The notes beneath the pieces were generated by a model that ran no database searches, was not told where the DNA came from, and saw only the letters and a program-made list of their open reading frames with translations. Positions 11,516 through 22,827 of a stretch of DNA of 64,000 bases are shown in pieces (within the stretch, counting starts at the first letter, position 1; every line of letters starts with the position of its first letter). Where the stretch lies: the NCBI GenBank assembly GCA_002812745.2, contig NCSJ02000063.1, forward strand, positions 62,001-126,000. Reading direction: 5' to 3'. The translations under genes were made by a program, and so were the position numbers. The stretch is from Scytalidium lignicola (taxonomy: Eukaryota; Ascomycota; Leotiomycetes).

Positions 11516-12532
11516 ATGTCTGGGAAAGATACCGCCTCTCAAAATGGCGCAAGTGGGGATGAAGAGGAGGAAGAAGACTACATGAATATGGTCATACTTG
11601 AACCCACTAAACCACGGGAGAAAGAAACATATACACAACGTCGAATACGGAAAGAGCGTGAGGCTGAAGTTCGAGGACGTGTTAAATCGAAAGCTGAGAG
11701 AGAAGCGGAAGAAGCAGCTGTACGAGAGGCTGCATTGTCGACGTCATTGTTGTCAAACCCTGCAGTTGCAGCGTCAAATAAGGGTCTCGCTATGATGGCC
11801 AAAATGGGATTCAAGCCTGGTGTTGCTTTGGGAGCTAAAGATAATGTCGGGGCAAGGACAGAGCCGATCATGGTCAGTATGAAGGAGGATCGTGGTGGGA
11901 TTGGATTGGATACGGAAAAGAAGAGAAAGTTCAGAGAGCAAGCTGAGGAAGTGGGGAAGAGGGTGAAGGCTGAGGAAGGCGAGTATAGGGAAAGGGTTAG
12001 GAAAGAAAGAGAGGATGCTAGATTAGAAGGATTGGTTGGAGCTGCTATGAGAGTTGCTGAGCGTATGGACGGTGAGAAGGAGGAGCAGGAAGCATCATTA
12101 CTGGAAAACCAGGGTGATGAAGTTGAAGAGGAAGTCCCCAAGAAGCGCAAGATCTCAGTAAAGCCATTAAAACAGATCAACGTCTTGTGGCGAGGCCTGG
12201 TACGAAGACGGGAAGAGCAGGAGCGGGATCGCAGGATGAGATATGATCTCCAACAGAGTCTCTCACGGTTACCAACATATGAGGATCCAGATGAAGATAA
12301 GGATGACAAAACGGCCTTTGGCAAAGAAAAGATGCAGCATCTTCATGTTGAAGATCTTGAAGAGGAAGACCCAGAATTGGATGCATTCAACGAACTAGAG
12401 CCGGCCGAACGCTTGCAAAAGCTTGTTCTTTATCTCAGAGAGCAGTTCAACTACTGCTTTTGGTGCAAGTATACATACCCTGATGCAGACCTGGAAGGCT
12501 GCCCAGGCGTTACGGAAGAAGACCATGATTAG
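11516..12532 (+). CDS. GPATCH11-type G-patch protein
   Basis: Intronless, 338 residues. The N-terminal half has an acidic start followed by charged helices. The G-patch follows at about 90-135 (KGLAMMAKMGFKPGVALGA, then RTEPI and DRGGIGLD). The middle is a charged helical region. The C-terminus carries the family-specific block LVLYLREQFNYCFWCKYTY, with a CxxC pair and an acidic tail; this matches the DUF4187 end of GPATCH11/CCDC75 proteins. G-patch proteins usually activate DEAH-box RNA helicases, so a role in RNA processing is likely, but the partner helicase cannot be told from sequence. Human GPATCH11 has been reported at kinetochores (CENP-Y); I would not transfer that to a fungus. Confidence 0.85.
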   Translation: MSGKDTASQNGASGDEEEEEDYMNMVILEPTKPREKETYTQRRIRKEREAEVRGRVKSKAEREAEEAAVREAALSTSLLSNPAVAASNKGLAMMAKMGFKPGVALGAKDNVGARTEPIMVSMKEDRGGIGLDTEKKRKFREQAEEVGKRVKAEEGEYRERVRKEREDARLEGLVGAAMRVAERMDGEKEEQEASLLENQGDEVEEEVPKKRKISVKPLKQINVLWRGLVRRREEQERDRRMRYDLQQSLSRLPTYEDPDEDKDDKTAFGKEKMQHLHVEDLEEEDPELDAFNELEPAERLQKLVLYLREQFNYCFWCKYTYPDADLEGCPGVTEEDHD

Positions 12533-12648
12533 AAATATTTACTGGCGTTTTAGAGGAAAATGATACCCTATTATGCATTACAAGGCGCAGTGTTAGGATG
12601 TGAAGATTATATTAGCTATATTACATGCTGAGTGGAGATTCTCCGTCT

Positions 12649-15288
12649 CTATTGAGTGTGTGGATCCCATGGGACACAATCTGGTACAGCCATTTCTTCC
12701 GCCGCAATTTTAGAGAGCTGCGAGACGTCGCTAATTTCAGTCTCATCAACAATCCTCGACCCAGCCACATATCGTAGGAGATCCGATAACAGGAGAATGG
12801 ACTCTTCTAACTTCCCCTGATCGTCTAGTTCATCGAACACTATCCCCTGGTTTAACAAGATATTTTCACGTGCTCTCTTAAACGTGTGTAGGACTTTAGT
12901 TACTTGATTAATACGTTCTTTGGTGGCACTGTTGAGATTAAGTCTCCGCGGCCGAACACCAGCAGCGTTCACATGTCCAACACGAGCAAGCTGGAGTATG
13001 ATGCTTCTCACAGTATCCTCATTAGGGTATATATTAAAGTACCGTTGCAACGCCCGTAGCGCGACTGCCGTTCCCGGTTGATCATCTGAGAGGCCAAATG
13101 ATGTTATAATCAGATCATATAGTTCTCGAGGGAATTGCTCCTTTTCTATTAGTGATGATGCGCGCTGCACCATTTCAGCAAATAGATATCTGCATGTAGT
13201 GAAGTTGTCTCGCCGCGATTCTCGAGTCAAGACTGGGTCTTTCGCCTTCTTCATAAGCTGCCACAAACATGCGTAAGTGTCTAGATCAGGCCGAACCCCA
13301 GATCTTTTGACTAGAGTGGTATAGGTGCTCCATGCCCATTGTTTGCGGTGAGATCTCAAGTCTGATAAAAGCAACTGATTCATGAAAAAAGTATCGGGCC
13401 GAATCTGAGATTTTCTAAGGGTATCGTATAGATCCAAAAGTTTTTCTTGTTTTTGTCGCCTCCGATAATGTTCCACGAGAATTGAAAAAGTTTCAATGGT
13501 GGCTTTAGGGACTCTTGGTGTGATTGATCTGTAATCGAGTTTTGAAGGTGACAGTACAGCCTGAAGAGGAACTTCAAGCTCACTGCGCATTTCACGCCGC
13601 CTTACAAACTCTAGTCTAGTGTCAATCATTTTCCAAGCCATATCTTCAGCCATTTGTTGAGTTGTTACAGTTCCAGCACGGAGCCAAGCTCCAATAAGAC
13701 CATTCAGATGCCTTGCATCAGGAGTAATACCACGCTGACGCATCAGATCGAAGATCTTGCTGGCACTTTCCAGATCCCCTTCTCCAATGAGTTTCTTGAT
13801 CCAGCTCCCGAAGAAGAATTTATTATTGAATTTTGATGGAAGTGTTACAAGTGCTTGAGTATCTTTCCAATGAAGTTCATCATCATCGATTTGCATTGAC
13901 CTTATATTGTGCTGAATTCTCAACGTCGTTTTGTATAATTCAACTGAGTCTTGGTCAATCTCTCCTTTTCTCCCTAGAAGCATCATATCTTTGAATACAC
14001 CAAGCGCAAGATCGACTTGGTTCGCATTTAGCAAGGCCGAGCTCACGGCATCAAAACTGTCCATAGTAATTTGTGTACCTAGGTAGATCCTAAGTCGTAT
14101 GTATAAAGCCCAAGCCTTCTGTACAGCGTTCTCGGTGTTGGAGCTAAGACAAGCTTGGATGATAGGCTGGATTATCACAGCTGCCATGGGGTCATCTGAG
14201 CGATTCAACAGAACCTCTGCAGCTTTTAGAGCTTCATCAACCTTCCCCATTTGGCAAAACATCCTGACACCAAGCTCCCAATAATCTTTCAATGAATCGG
14301 TGTTCCTCCCAAGCGATGTCTTAGTAGCCTTCCATTGACTTGTAGCCTTTTCATAATCACCACATATGAAAATAGCCTCCATGTATGAGAGACGTTGTGG
14401 CACATCTAAAGAAATGCCCACATTTTCCATGTCCTCGGCGAGACATTTGATATGGGCCATACGATCCAGACTTCCTCCTTGGTCTAAAGGCACATCCAAT
14501 ATATTCCAGAGCACAGACCAAGCGCCAGGAGGAACGAAGTGCGCTGAAGAAACTATTGCATTACGGCACATAGAATAAGATTTCCACGTTGCTTTCTGTA
14601 TACTAGGATCGATAGAAGTTTTTAGTAATGCCTGCTTCAATAACCCATTCAATGCCGTGATATGTTGACTGTAAACAGAAGGAAGACTTTCAACAGGTAT
14701 AAATATACTCTCTGGATTGATTGCTGCAACAGATGTAGGTGTGCCTTTAACTCTGTCAGCTTGTCAAGGATTTAACTAAGTGAAATGTATTCACTTACCA
14801 GCTGCGCTACTTTTCAACTCTTCTATGACAACATCTGAGTCTTCTTCCGTAGGCGATTTGACAATTCGAGACCTATGAGGTCGGGAACGACCTCTACTTC
14901 GACCCGTTTGCAGCTTTTCGAGCTCTGCGCCCAAAGCTTGAATTTTAGCATTTATAGTTCTCTCGATTGCCTCCTCACTCTCAGGGTCATCTTGTATTTC
15001 TTTCCGGGCGCCATCTGGTGTTTGCTCAAAAAACTTGATTGTCACCTTAGGCTCTGCATTCGAGTTTTGCTGTGTCTCTCCCAAGTCTCTCTGCTTTCCT
15101 CTCCTTGGACCAAAAAAACTATTGAACGTTCTATCAGTGGCAACATTGCGCAATAACCCTCGCGTGCCTTTCAACGTATGTAATCTCGATAAACAAGTTC
15201 TACATACGAAACCTTGTAGCGTAGATGCTAGTGCAGAGTGTGAAGCCGTCATATGTGTAGTTTTGAGGACAGTATCAAAGATGGTCAA
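12649..15288 (-). CDS. Mitochondrial PPR-like RNA-binding protein
   Basis: Two exons. Exon 1 is 15288-14799. Exon 2 starts either at 14723 (75-nt intron, about 854 aa; preferred) or at 14759 (39-nt intron), and ends at 12649; both acceptors keep frame. The N-terminus is basic and hydroxylated with the CRTCLSRL motif frequent in fungal mitochondrial proteins, so import into mitochondria is likely. An in-frame ATG at 15252 is an alternative start. The long helical remainder contains degenerate pentatricopeptide-like repeats, such as ASKIFDLMRQRGITPDARHL, EKLLDLYDTLRKSQIRPDTF and WSTYTTLVKRSGVRPDLDTY, each about 35 residues with the 'G-x-x-P-D' turn. Such proteins bind organellar RNA for expression, stability or assembly of respiratory complexes. 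I cannot assign a particular one. It is divergent from ORC3 with a 111-bp gap. Confidence 0.85.
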
Positions 15289-15363
15289 AGAAGGTTAAGG
15301 TTACCGTACATATGAGAGTTCAATATACGCGAATGTCGGGGAGTCGCGAGATTTAGGACCGAG

Positions 15364-15369
15364 ACGCGT
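15364..15369. promoter_or_regulatory. MCB-like element (ACGCGT) upstream of ORC3
   Basis: The hexamer ACGCGT, the binding site of the MBF G1/S transcription factor in yeasts, lies 31 bp before the proposed ORC3 start, in the 111-bp gap shared with the PPR gene. A related TCGCGA lies about 20 bp further upstream. The match is exact, but a hexamer occurs by chance, so its function is inference. Confidence 0.4.
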
Positions 15370-15399
15370 TTGATGCTCCCCATACAATACCCTAACGAA

Positions 15400-17837
15400 A
15401 TGTCAATTAATGGGGATACAAGTAGCCACATTGGCTTTGATGCCACAGATCATCAGGTAGTACTGTTCCTCCAGGAATTGAGCAGTCATCTAACATGTTC
15501 TGGCAGGCAACCTATATTTACAATCCTACAGCGAATCTGAATCCTCCTGGACAGCGGCCTCCAAAAAGAAGGAAGATAGATAGGTCGAAAGCAGCGCAGG
15601 ACGCACATGAACCTTTAAACACTGCCGGATTCCTTCCTCTCTTGAATGGTCATGAGACAGCCGAATTAGTTGATATTCGCAAATCTGTTTTCCATAACAC
15701 TTGGTCCGATACAGAGAACAAGATCAGGGTGCGCATTACCTTTACATTAAACCACAAACATCCTCACTAAAAGTTTGGTAAAGTCTATCTTGAACGAGGC
15801 GAATGAAGATACATTAAATGAGGTATCGTTATTTGTGCAAAAAGGTCTACCGAAGGAGTATGTTCAATCAATCTGTAGGTGCGTCTTTAACTAACAAGGG
15901 CAAGACTCCATGATAGAATATCAACTTCGTTTATTGTAACTGGTCCAAATATTACGTCTCAAGACCTTCTTTTCGGGCAGTTATCGGAAAGATTGAACCG
16001 AGATATCAATGGTCCAATTATTACCCTCCGCTCAGGAGATGCTACAAATTTAAGGACAACTTTGAAGAAACTTATTAGGGATGCTACAAATCAAAGACAG
16101 AAAGGGGAAGAGGAATACCTCTCCTTACAGCAGGATGTAAGTGATATGGCCCGCCAATATTCCCAGTTTTCTAATTTGAAAGGGACGAAAACTCTTGAAT
16201 TATGACCTAGACATACTTCACGGATACGTACTTCGAAATAAATGTTCCAGAGTCGTCGTTTCAATACAAGATAGCGAAGCTTTTGATACTGGATTGCTTG
16301 TTGAACTCGTCATGCTTTTTAGGTATTCAATCTCAAAACTTCGGGGCTAATTGTTACTAACATGTGAAGCTCCTGGCTCGATCGAATCCCATTCGTTATG
16401 TTGTTTGGTATAGCAACGTCAGTGGAACTTTTCCATGAAAGGTTACCACGAAAGGCTGCTCGATGTCTGTATGGTGCTCAATTTAATGTTGAACAAGCCA
16501 GCTCAATCCTCGAAAGGGTCTTCCAAAAAGTGGTCTCTGGGGCTCAGGTGCCTTTACGCATAGGCGCAGGGCTTGTTTCGTGCCTGATGGAAAGGCAATC
16601 AGATCATATCCAAAGCGTGCAAGCATTTATTAGTGCAGTAAAGGTCAGGATTCCCCCTATCAATCCTAAATACCCGACTTACAGATATAGTATTCCCACA
16701 TGTGCCACTTTTTTGCCAACCCTCTCTCTGTACTTCTAGACTTAGAGAAATCCCCTCGTTCTTTATCGCTCCTTCAACCAGAGCACTTTGAATTAGTGCG
16801 GACACTCCCGTCGTTCCAAAAGCTAATTGAAAGACTGCTTGAGGAGAGAGATACTCGCCGTGCTAGAAGCGTTATTGAAGATGATAAGACGCTTATGGAA
16901 GAAATCAACATAAATATGCTGGNAAAAAAGTAATGTCATTAAGAGTATACTACAGCGTCTAGCGGTTTTGTCACTTCTCAGTATTGGGTCTGTTGGAAAA
17001 ATTAAGCTTTACATGTTAGCATTCACGGGCGACCTAAATGATTCGGGCGTTTTACAAGGTGCTCTGGATTCTATCAAGACTATGACCCTGGAAAATCTAA
17101 CCCTGTTGACAAGTCAAATAGCAAATCTCATCGAGACTGGAAGTTCTGAAGTTGATTTGGAAGGTTGGCAAGATGATTGTCCTACATTCTGCAACTCCTT
17201 GGTGGATATCCATAAGAGGCTTTTAGCTCTATCCGAAGTGGGAAAGCAACAGGAGAAACTAATTACAAGTAAATATGCCATACAGAAGACGGGGTTGAGA
17301 ACTACTGTAGTGGCCCAGAAGGTTCAGCTAAGTCAACAGACATCTGCACTCTCGAAACTTGATGTCGAGTTCACTCAATGTTTGGACGATTTGCTAGATT
17401 TACTTAAAGACTATCTGGTCTTTTTAAATCCACTGGATCTCTTCATGAATGAAATCTGGCTCTATGACTTCAAATCACCCTACCGCGATGTTTTCACTCC
17501 CAGACCAAGGTTCGTTGTCGAGAGGGCATTGTCTATACCCCACGACTATCTTGGATGCGAATGCTGTAGTCCTTCACTTGGAGGTCTATCTTCCACACAA
17601 CCACCAACAGCCATCCTATACCAGTTATATCTCGAGACGGGTTCACTTATTAACGTCTACGACCTTTGGTCAGCTTTCTTTGCTATCATCGGCGGGGAAG
17701 ATGGAGACGGTTGCGATGAAAGAGAGGCTCTGGTGTTGTTCTACAGAGCGTTGGCGGATCTGAAGTCCTTAGGAATGATCAAGCAAAGTAAAAAGAAGAC
17801 AGACCACTTAGCAAAGCTATCATGGAAAAGGCTCTAA
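15400..17837 (+). CDS. ORC3: Origin recognition complex subunit 3
   Basis: ORC3 family protein, about 717 residues in seven exons: 15400-15456, 15507-15728, 15784-15878, 15917-16136, 16183-16322, 16370-16643 and 16691-17837. The first exon (MSINGDTSSHIGFDATDHQ) is joined by a 50-nt GTAGTA/CTAAC intron to ATYIYNPTANL. Recognisable blocks are FIVTGPNITSQDLLFGQL, KLLNYDLDILHGYVLRN, SWLDRIPFVMLFGIATSVE and HMCHFFANPLSVLL, which are the AAA+-like core of Orc3. A winged-helix C-terminus ends in LSWKRL. ORC binds replication origins and loads MCM helicases. An N at 16923 followed by six As puts a stop in frame; removing the N gives E-K-S-N-V-I-K-S and an open frame to the end, with total length divisible by three. 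I therefore read the gene as intact. Intron 3 (15879-15916) is only 38 nt. Confidence 0.9.
16923..16923. other. Ambiguous base N causing an apparent frameshift in ORC3
   Basis: N followed by six A residues inside the last ORC3 exon. With N counted, translation stops three codons later (K-K-stop). With N deleted, translation continues for 304 codons of clear ORC3 sequence. This supports a spurious inserted base, not a real mutation. Confidence 0.9.
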
Positions 17838-17959
17838 ATTGGCTCTTCGTCTATCAGACGATAGTTTAGGGCATCTCATATATCAATAATAGTGTAAACA
17901 TAACTAGTTCTTCTATGTTTGTATCGAATCATGTAAACAGCTTTTTTTCATGTAGTCTG

Positions 17960-18409
17960 TTAATATCGCGCGTATTTCCTGCCTTTACGCTCTCTATCAT
18001 CTCTTAATCTCGCCATTCTTGCCTCTTCCATAATCTCCTCTTCGGTCTTGGTACGAATAGGGGTGTCACAACCTCTAAGCCCTATGAATCTTCCAAACTT
18101 CCTTCTTTTGTCTGCCAGCGTTAGATCTGGTCTCCACTCCACAGGGCATGGGTATTGTGACGTGTAGCGAGAGCGTGTTTTTTGATGATAGAATTCCGCC
18201 AAATCATCCAGCTCACTATCTGTGAGCAGATGATAATTTAATACCGTTGCCGGAAATGACGGATGGACAGTGCCTGTTGTTACCCTCACAAGAGGGGCAA
18301 GACGATATCCTAACTGAGCAATTTTAGGTGCAAAGTGTGGGTTCTGGGATCTGCGCTTCTTAAACTGCATCTTTGCTACGGTTCGTAGATTGTTAGGCAA
18401 GGAGAGCAA
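17960..18409 (-). CDS. Small basic conserved fungal protein, function unknown
   Basis: One-exon frame of 149 residues. An inner in-frame Met (MQFKKRR) is an alternative start. The centre holds the conserved-looking stretches LNYHLLTDSELDDLAEFYHQ and YPCPVEWRPDLTLADKRRKF. The C-terminus is rich in Arg/Glu and helical (EEARMARLRDDRERKGRK). There is no signal peptide or membrane segment. I do not recognise a named family; the dense conserved-type motifs, good composition and lack of any better overlapping frame make it a likely real gene. It is convergent with ORC3, about 120 bp from its stop. Confidence 0.65.
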   Translation of the reverse strand: MLSLPNNLRTVAKMQFKKRRSQNPHFAPKIAQLGYRLAPLVRVTTGTVHPSFPATVLNYHLLTDSELDDLAEFYHQKTRSRYTSQYPCPVEWRPDLTLADKRRKFGRFIGLRGCDTPIRTKTEEEIMEEARMARLRDDRERKGRKYARY

Positions 18410-19130
18410 AGGAAGATAGATGTATATCCTAGATTGAGTAGAAGTTTATGAAAGAAATATATACCAATAGTTGCTAGCAGCTTTGACTATTAGATAGTCA
18501 TGCAGAATAATATAAAATCAAGTTGTTATCAGATGACACTGGATTGTGGTAGAACATGGAGATGAACTGCTCTTTTATAATGCGTTCTAGACATAGAATC
18601 TCTCTGTTGCATTCGAAGATATCAGCCTCTGAAAGACTGGTTCGAGGACCACGAAGTTACTACCATCTTCTCTCTATCGCTCTTTGTGTTTTGAAAGCCG
18701 AAGACAATGTCTCTCTGTATTTTCGAAGGCCTTGACAAACAGAACAAAGATAGACAGCCACATTCAAAGGCCATTGAACAAAGAGTTAAAAAGAATATGA
18801 GATCAAAGAATGAGCATAAATAAACCTCCCCTAGATCTTCTTAGAGTAAGTATGTGGAACCGGTAAGACAAAGCTATTATCGAGTCAATCGACNTTTTGT
18901 TCGAATATCCCCAGAGAAACAATGGTCTTAGTCAGTAGAACAAAATTGAAACGTAAAGGAAAACCGAGTGCACAGGTCATTTCTGAAAGCTCGTAGCTTG
19001 ATGATTTTATACATGAATACTCCGCAAACCCCTAACGCCTCCATGCACCCGTGACAAGATGGTGGTAATCAAGAGAAATAATGTTTTCTACCGAGTTTTT
19101 GTATCGCCCTCGCCTTCCGCGATAATTCCG
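18410..19130. other. Intergenic stretch without a supported gene
   Basis: About 720 bp. It includes an N at 18894 before a T run and a GGTTCGAGG string near 18640 that mimics a tRNA B box but lacks an A box and cloverleaf. No coding frame is convincing. It presumably holds the promoter of the small basic protein and the 3' UTR of SEC66. Confidence 0.5.
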
Positions 19131-19948
19131 CTATTTCTTACCCTTCTTTCGTATGCTGCCCTTGTCGCTAACGGTTGGGCCACCAGCTTCAACGAGAATA
19201 GCATCTTCGTCGCTACCGACCTTATTTGCAGGCGACTTCCCCGATGCAGTAGGAGAGGTATCAAGTTCCTTCATGAATTCCGCCTGGATGGATGCTCGCC
19301 GTTTCTCCCACCACTCCTTCTCCGCTTCAGTCTGTGCTTGGATCTCATCTAACCGCTTTCGAAAGACGGTATTGGCTGCAATCTCATTCGCAGACTGGAA
19401 GATTGTTTGACCCCAATTGGGAGCTAAGCCGTTTGCCTGCTATGTTGTCAGATATGTTCTAATATTCCCTTTTGACAGTATTAAAGCGCACCTCCATTAC
19501 TACATCTGTAAGCTCTTGTTCCATCTCTTTCTCTGCTCTCAAGAATCTTTGCCAAAGATCATCTCCAACACTACCACGTTGTAGAAGAGTACTGCATGCT
19601 TGTTTTGCAGTTCTGACCTGGATGATTCTGTGGATGTCTTCCACGGCTCTCCTTAAGAGGGCAGCGCGTAGAACACTTTCTGGGACTGCCGGAGGCTTCT
19701 CCTTTCCTTCTTCGGGGTTGAGGTGCAGTAAAGATAGATAAATGTTGCGTTGTAGGTGTGGCGGAAACCATGGTGCAAGAGTGGCAGACTTGGCTATCTG
19801 GATTCAGCAGGTGCATACAAATATTAAAGACAGATAATGTACCTGCTTTACGCTTTCTATACAATGAAGAGAACGTAATTAAAGCTCCAAGAAGAACAGC
19901 GATATATGCAAATGGCACTGAGAGGCCAATCCAGTCGATATCGAACAT
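19131..19948 (-). CDS. SEC66: Sec66/Sec71, Sec62-Sec63 translocation complex subunit
   Basis: 237 residues in three exons: 19948-19843, 19793-19492 and 19436-19131; introns are 49 and 55 nt. The start MFDIDWIGLSVPFAY opens with a hydrophobic segment (about residues 6-26) followed by the positive FSSLYRKRKA, a type III-like signal anchor as in Sec66. The cytosolic domain carries the family block LAPWFPPHLQRNIYLSLLHL, then LLRRAVEDIHRIIQVRTAKQ, then ANGLAPNWGQTIFQSANE. Sec66 (Sec71) works with Sec62, Sec63 and Sec72 in post-translational protein import into the ER. The tail is Ser/Lys-rich and variable. An upstream open frame extends 5' of the chosen Met but has no conserved character. Confidence 0.92.
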
Positions 19949-20344
19949 CGCGCGCAAGAGTAATTGAACTTTTATCTGATATATCGAAAAAGGAAGAAAT
20001 GAATGTATATCGTCCAAATTTCCGCATAGGTCATGAGGAAGGTTTTCTGGACTCTTTGTGTAGGCAGAGGCCCTGTTCTCGTTCGGAGATGTGCTGTTCT
20101 TCAATAAAGGACACAGTGTGAGCCACTATTTCACCAAATAATTGTCAGGCGGCCGCTTGTGGTGGCAACCCCCTGTCGCCGATAATACATCATACGCGAT
20201 AGCTCTATAGCTTCCGTCTGCTTCTCCACAAGTTATCAACTTGCCCCTCCTTCCCTCTACTTTTTCTCTCCTTTCATTTTGCTTCCAAAAGGCTATAGAG
20301 TACTGCGCAGATCTTACACATAACTCATTTCCATCTAGCAAGCC
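19949..20344. promoter_or_regulatory. Bidirectional promoter region, SEC66 / NPL4
   Basis: About 396 bp separates the divergent start codons of SEC66 and NPL4, and both core promoters must lie here. A pyrimidine-rich tract (about 20240-20280) precedes the NPL4 start. I see no gene inside. Confidence 0.55.
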
Positions 20345-22417
20345 ATGATTCTCAGATTTCGAGGTCCTGATGGGACTGTGCGCATCACCGTTGAACCTGC
20401 TGATACATTTGGTAAGCTTGGTGAGAAGGTAAATAGACATCACTAGGCTTCCAGCATGACCTATGTTAATAAAATACACAGCTAAAGCTAGTACTGCCTT
20501 CGGATATCGATTTCAACACTCTGACGTTATCGAATCATCCTGCTGGAGGCGATATCAAAATGCTGAAGGATATTGCTAAATATGGAGTCTCCCAAATCGG
20601 CCTCAGGTATGCCCAGAAACCACAATGCGGTGAACTTCTTCTAAATAACTAATAACATTATAGCCATGGAGATATTATTTACCTTAACTACAAACGATCT
20701 GACACGGTTGCGAACGGAAATGCGGACACCAGCTCCTCTAGCACACCCATCTCAACGTCTATAAATCGCCTGAATGGGCACGCTGTGTTACCAAATGAGG
20801 ACCGGCCAATAGCACCCATACCCACATCGCCGTTAGAAAAGATAAAAAATCCCTGGGAAGTAGTTCAACAGTCTGCGCTAGATGATAGACTTGATAAGCA
20901 AGATGGCAAGATACCTAGAAAACGGGATGCTAAGATGTGCAGGCATGGTGAAAAGGGGATGTGTGACTATTGCATGCCTCTAGATCCCTTTAACCCAGAA
21001 TATCTTTCCGAGAAAAAGATTAAGAACATGTCTTTCCACGGTTATTTACGAAAAATAAACTCCGCTACGAATAAGCCTGAGCAAGGAAGTTCTTTTATGC
21101 CTCCACTTACAGAACCCTATTACCGTGTCAAAAGAGACTGCCCATCCGGGCATCCACAGTGGCCAGAAGGAATCTGTACGAAATGTCAACCAAGTGCTAT
21201 AACTCTTCAACCTCAACCTTTCCGTATGGTAGATCATGTTGAATTTGCGTCTCCCGATATCATCAATACCTTCCTAGACTTCTGGCGAAAATCCGGGGGC
21301 CAAAGAATAGGATATCTCTATGGACGCTATACAGAGTACACTGAGGTACCTCTCGGAACAAAAGCTGTGGTTGAAGCTATCTATGAGCCTCCCCAAGTTG
21401 ATGAGGTGGACGGGGTTACATTGAATGAGTGGGAAAACGAAAAAGAAATTGATGAAGTTGCTAGGTTATGTGGACTGGAAAAGGTCGGTATTATCTGGAC
21501 GGATCTCATAGATGCTGGAGCAGGAGATGGAACTGTTATTTGCAAGAGACATATCGACTCATACTACCTATCATCTCTTGAGATTGTCTTTGCTGCGCGT
21601 CTTCAGGCGCAGCACCCGAAACCTACCAAGTGGAGTGATACCGGTAAATTTGGATCAAACTTTGTTTCTTGCGTAATATCTGGGGACGAAACTGGGCAGA
21701 TCGGAATTTCTGCCTACCAAGTCTCTAATTCAGCGGTTGAGATGGTCAGGGCAGACATAGTGGAGCCATCTGCAGAACCTGGAGTGATGTTAGTACGTGA
21801 CGAGGAAGAAGATGACGGATCCGAGAGCCGAACTCGATATATCCCAGAAGTTTTTTATCGAAGGATAAATGAATATGGCGCGAGTGTTCAGGAAAACGCA
21901 AAGCCGTCATTTCCAGTCGAATATCTTCTAGTCACACTCACTCATGGATTTCCAGACCATCCCCAGCCGGCGTTTATGGTCAAACCTCCTGGATTTAATG
22001 TTGAAAATAGAGCAATGCTTGGAGAAGATCAAGAGTTACAATCAGTTTCAAAACGATTGGGACTTGACAGAAACGGGCAAGCGCCTTCTGGCGATGCTAT
22101 CCTAGCTGTCTCGGACTTTCATCTACTTTGTTTCCTCCATGGAGTTGGAATATTGTCAAAGGTAATCTCCTTTCTCTCTTTGAAAATGTGATTCTGAAGC
22201 TCTCTAGGACGAAGAAGCTCTTCTCTGCCGAGTTGCTACACAGCACGATCTTGCGGATGGATATCAGTTGGTATCGACCCCAGGGTGGGCAACGTTATTG
22301 GCAATATTGCAATCGACTGGTGAGCGACCCCCTAAGCGCCAATCACCCTTTGATCTTGATAGCACTGAGCGACTTGCTAAGCGGGTTGGCGGTGTAAGGC
22401 TAGAGGAAGGTACCTAG
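20345..22417 (+). CDS. NPL4: Npl4, Cdc48/p97 cofactor
   Basis: 638 residues in four exons: 20345-20428, 20482-20606, 20664-22161 and 22208-22417. The N-terminus is an ubiquitin-like fold ([20 protein letters not shown] ... [12 protein letters not shown]). Next come the zinc-finger region, with [20 protein letters not shown] and [20 protein letters not shown], and the MPN-like domain ([20 protein letters not shown] ... [19 protein letters not shown]). The C-terminal domain ends in exon 4. Npl4 pairs with Ufd1 to recruit the Cdc48 ATPase to ubiquitinated clients in ER-associated degradation and chromatin extraction. Exon 4 is needed for a normal C-terminus; without it the frame stops soon after 22161. 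Confidence 0.95.
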
Positions 22418-22827
22418 CTCGACCTCCATAATATATAGGACCTGAACATAACGATTCCAACATAAAGAATTAGCATGGACTGCTAGATCTTAGGCTCAGT
22501 GTACTTCTATGGACGGATAGGTAATTAGGCGCAATATCGGGAGGCATTGGTATGCATTTACGGCTCAGGAGACAAATACCACTTAAGTTTCGAAGCACCC
22601 TTAAGCATAGGAGGAACAGGCTAAAGAAACTAAAGATGACCGAATCACCATTATAGTCTAAAAGATAAATGTTGCATAAAATCTAGAAACTGTAAAATGC
22701 TATATGTTGCATGATGTGAAAATTCACNTTTTTTCCATTCCTGTTCCATTTGAAAACTTTTGATTTTACTGATTGTGAGATGGCAAGTCGAAATACAACA
22801 AAGCTTAAAATCCGCAATCACCCAAAT
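22418..22827. other. Convergent intergenic region NPL4/CPA2
   Basis: About 410 bp between the convergent stop codons, with an N at 22728 before six Ts. Only 3' UTR-type sequence is visible. Confidence 0.5.

Noticed and set aside
18630..18655. tRNA gene (GGTTCGAGG resembles a B box)
   Set aside because: No A box at the right distance and no foldable cloverleaf in the flanks.
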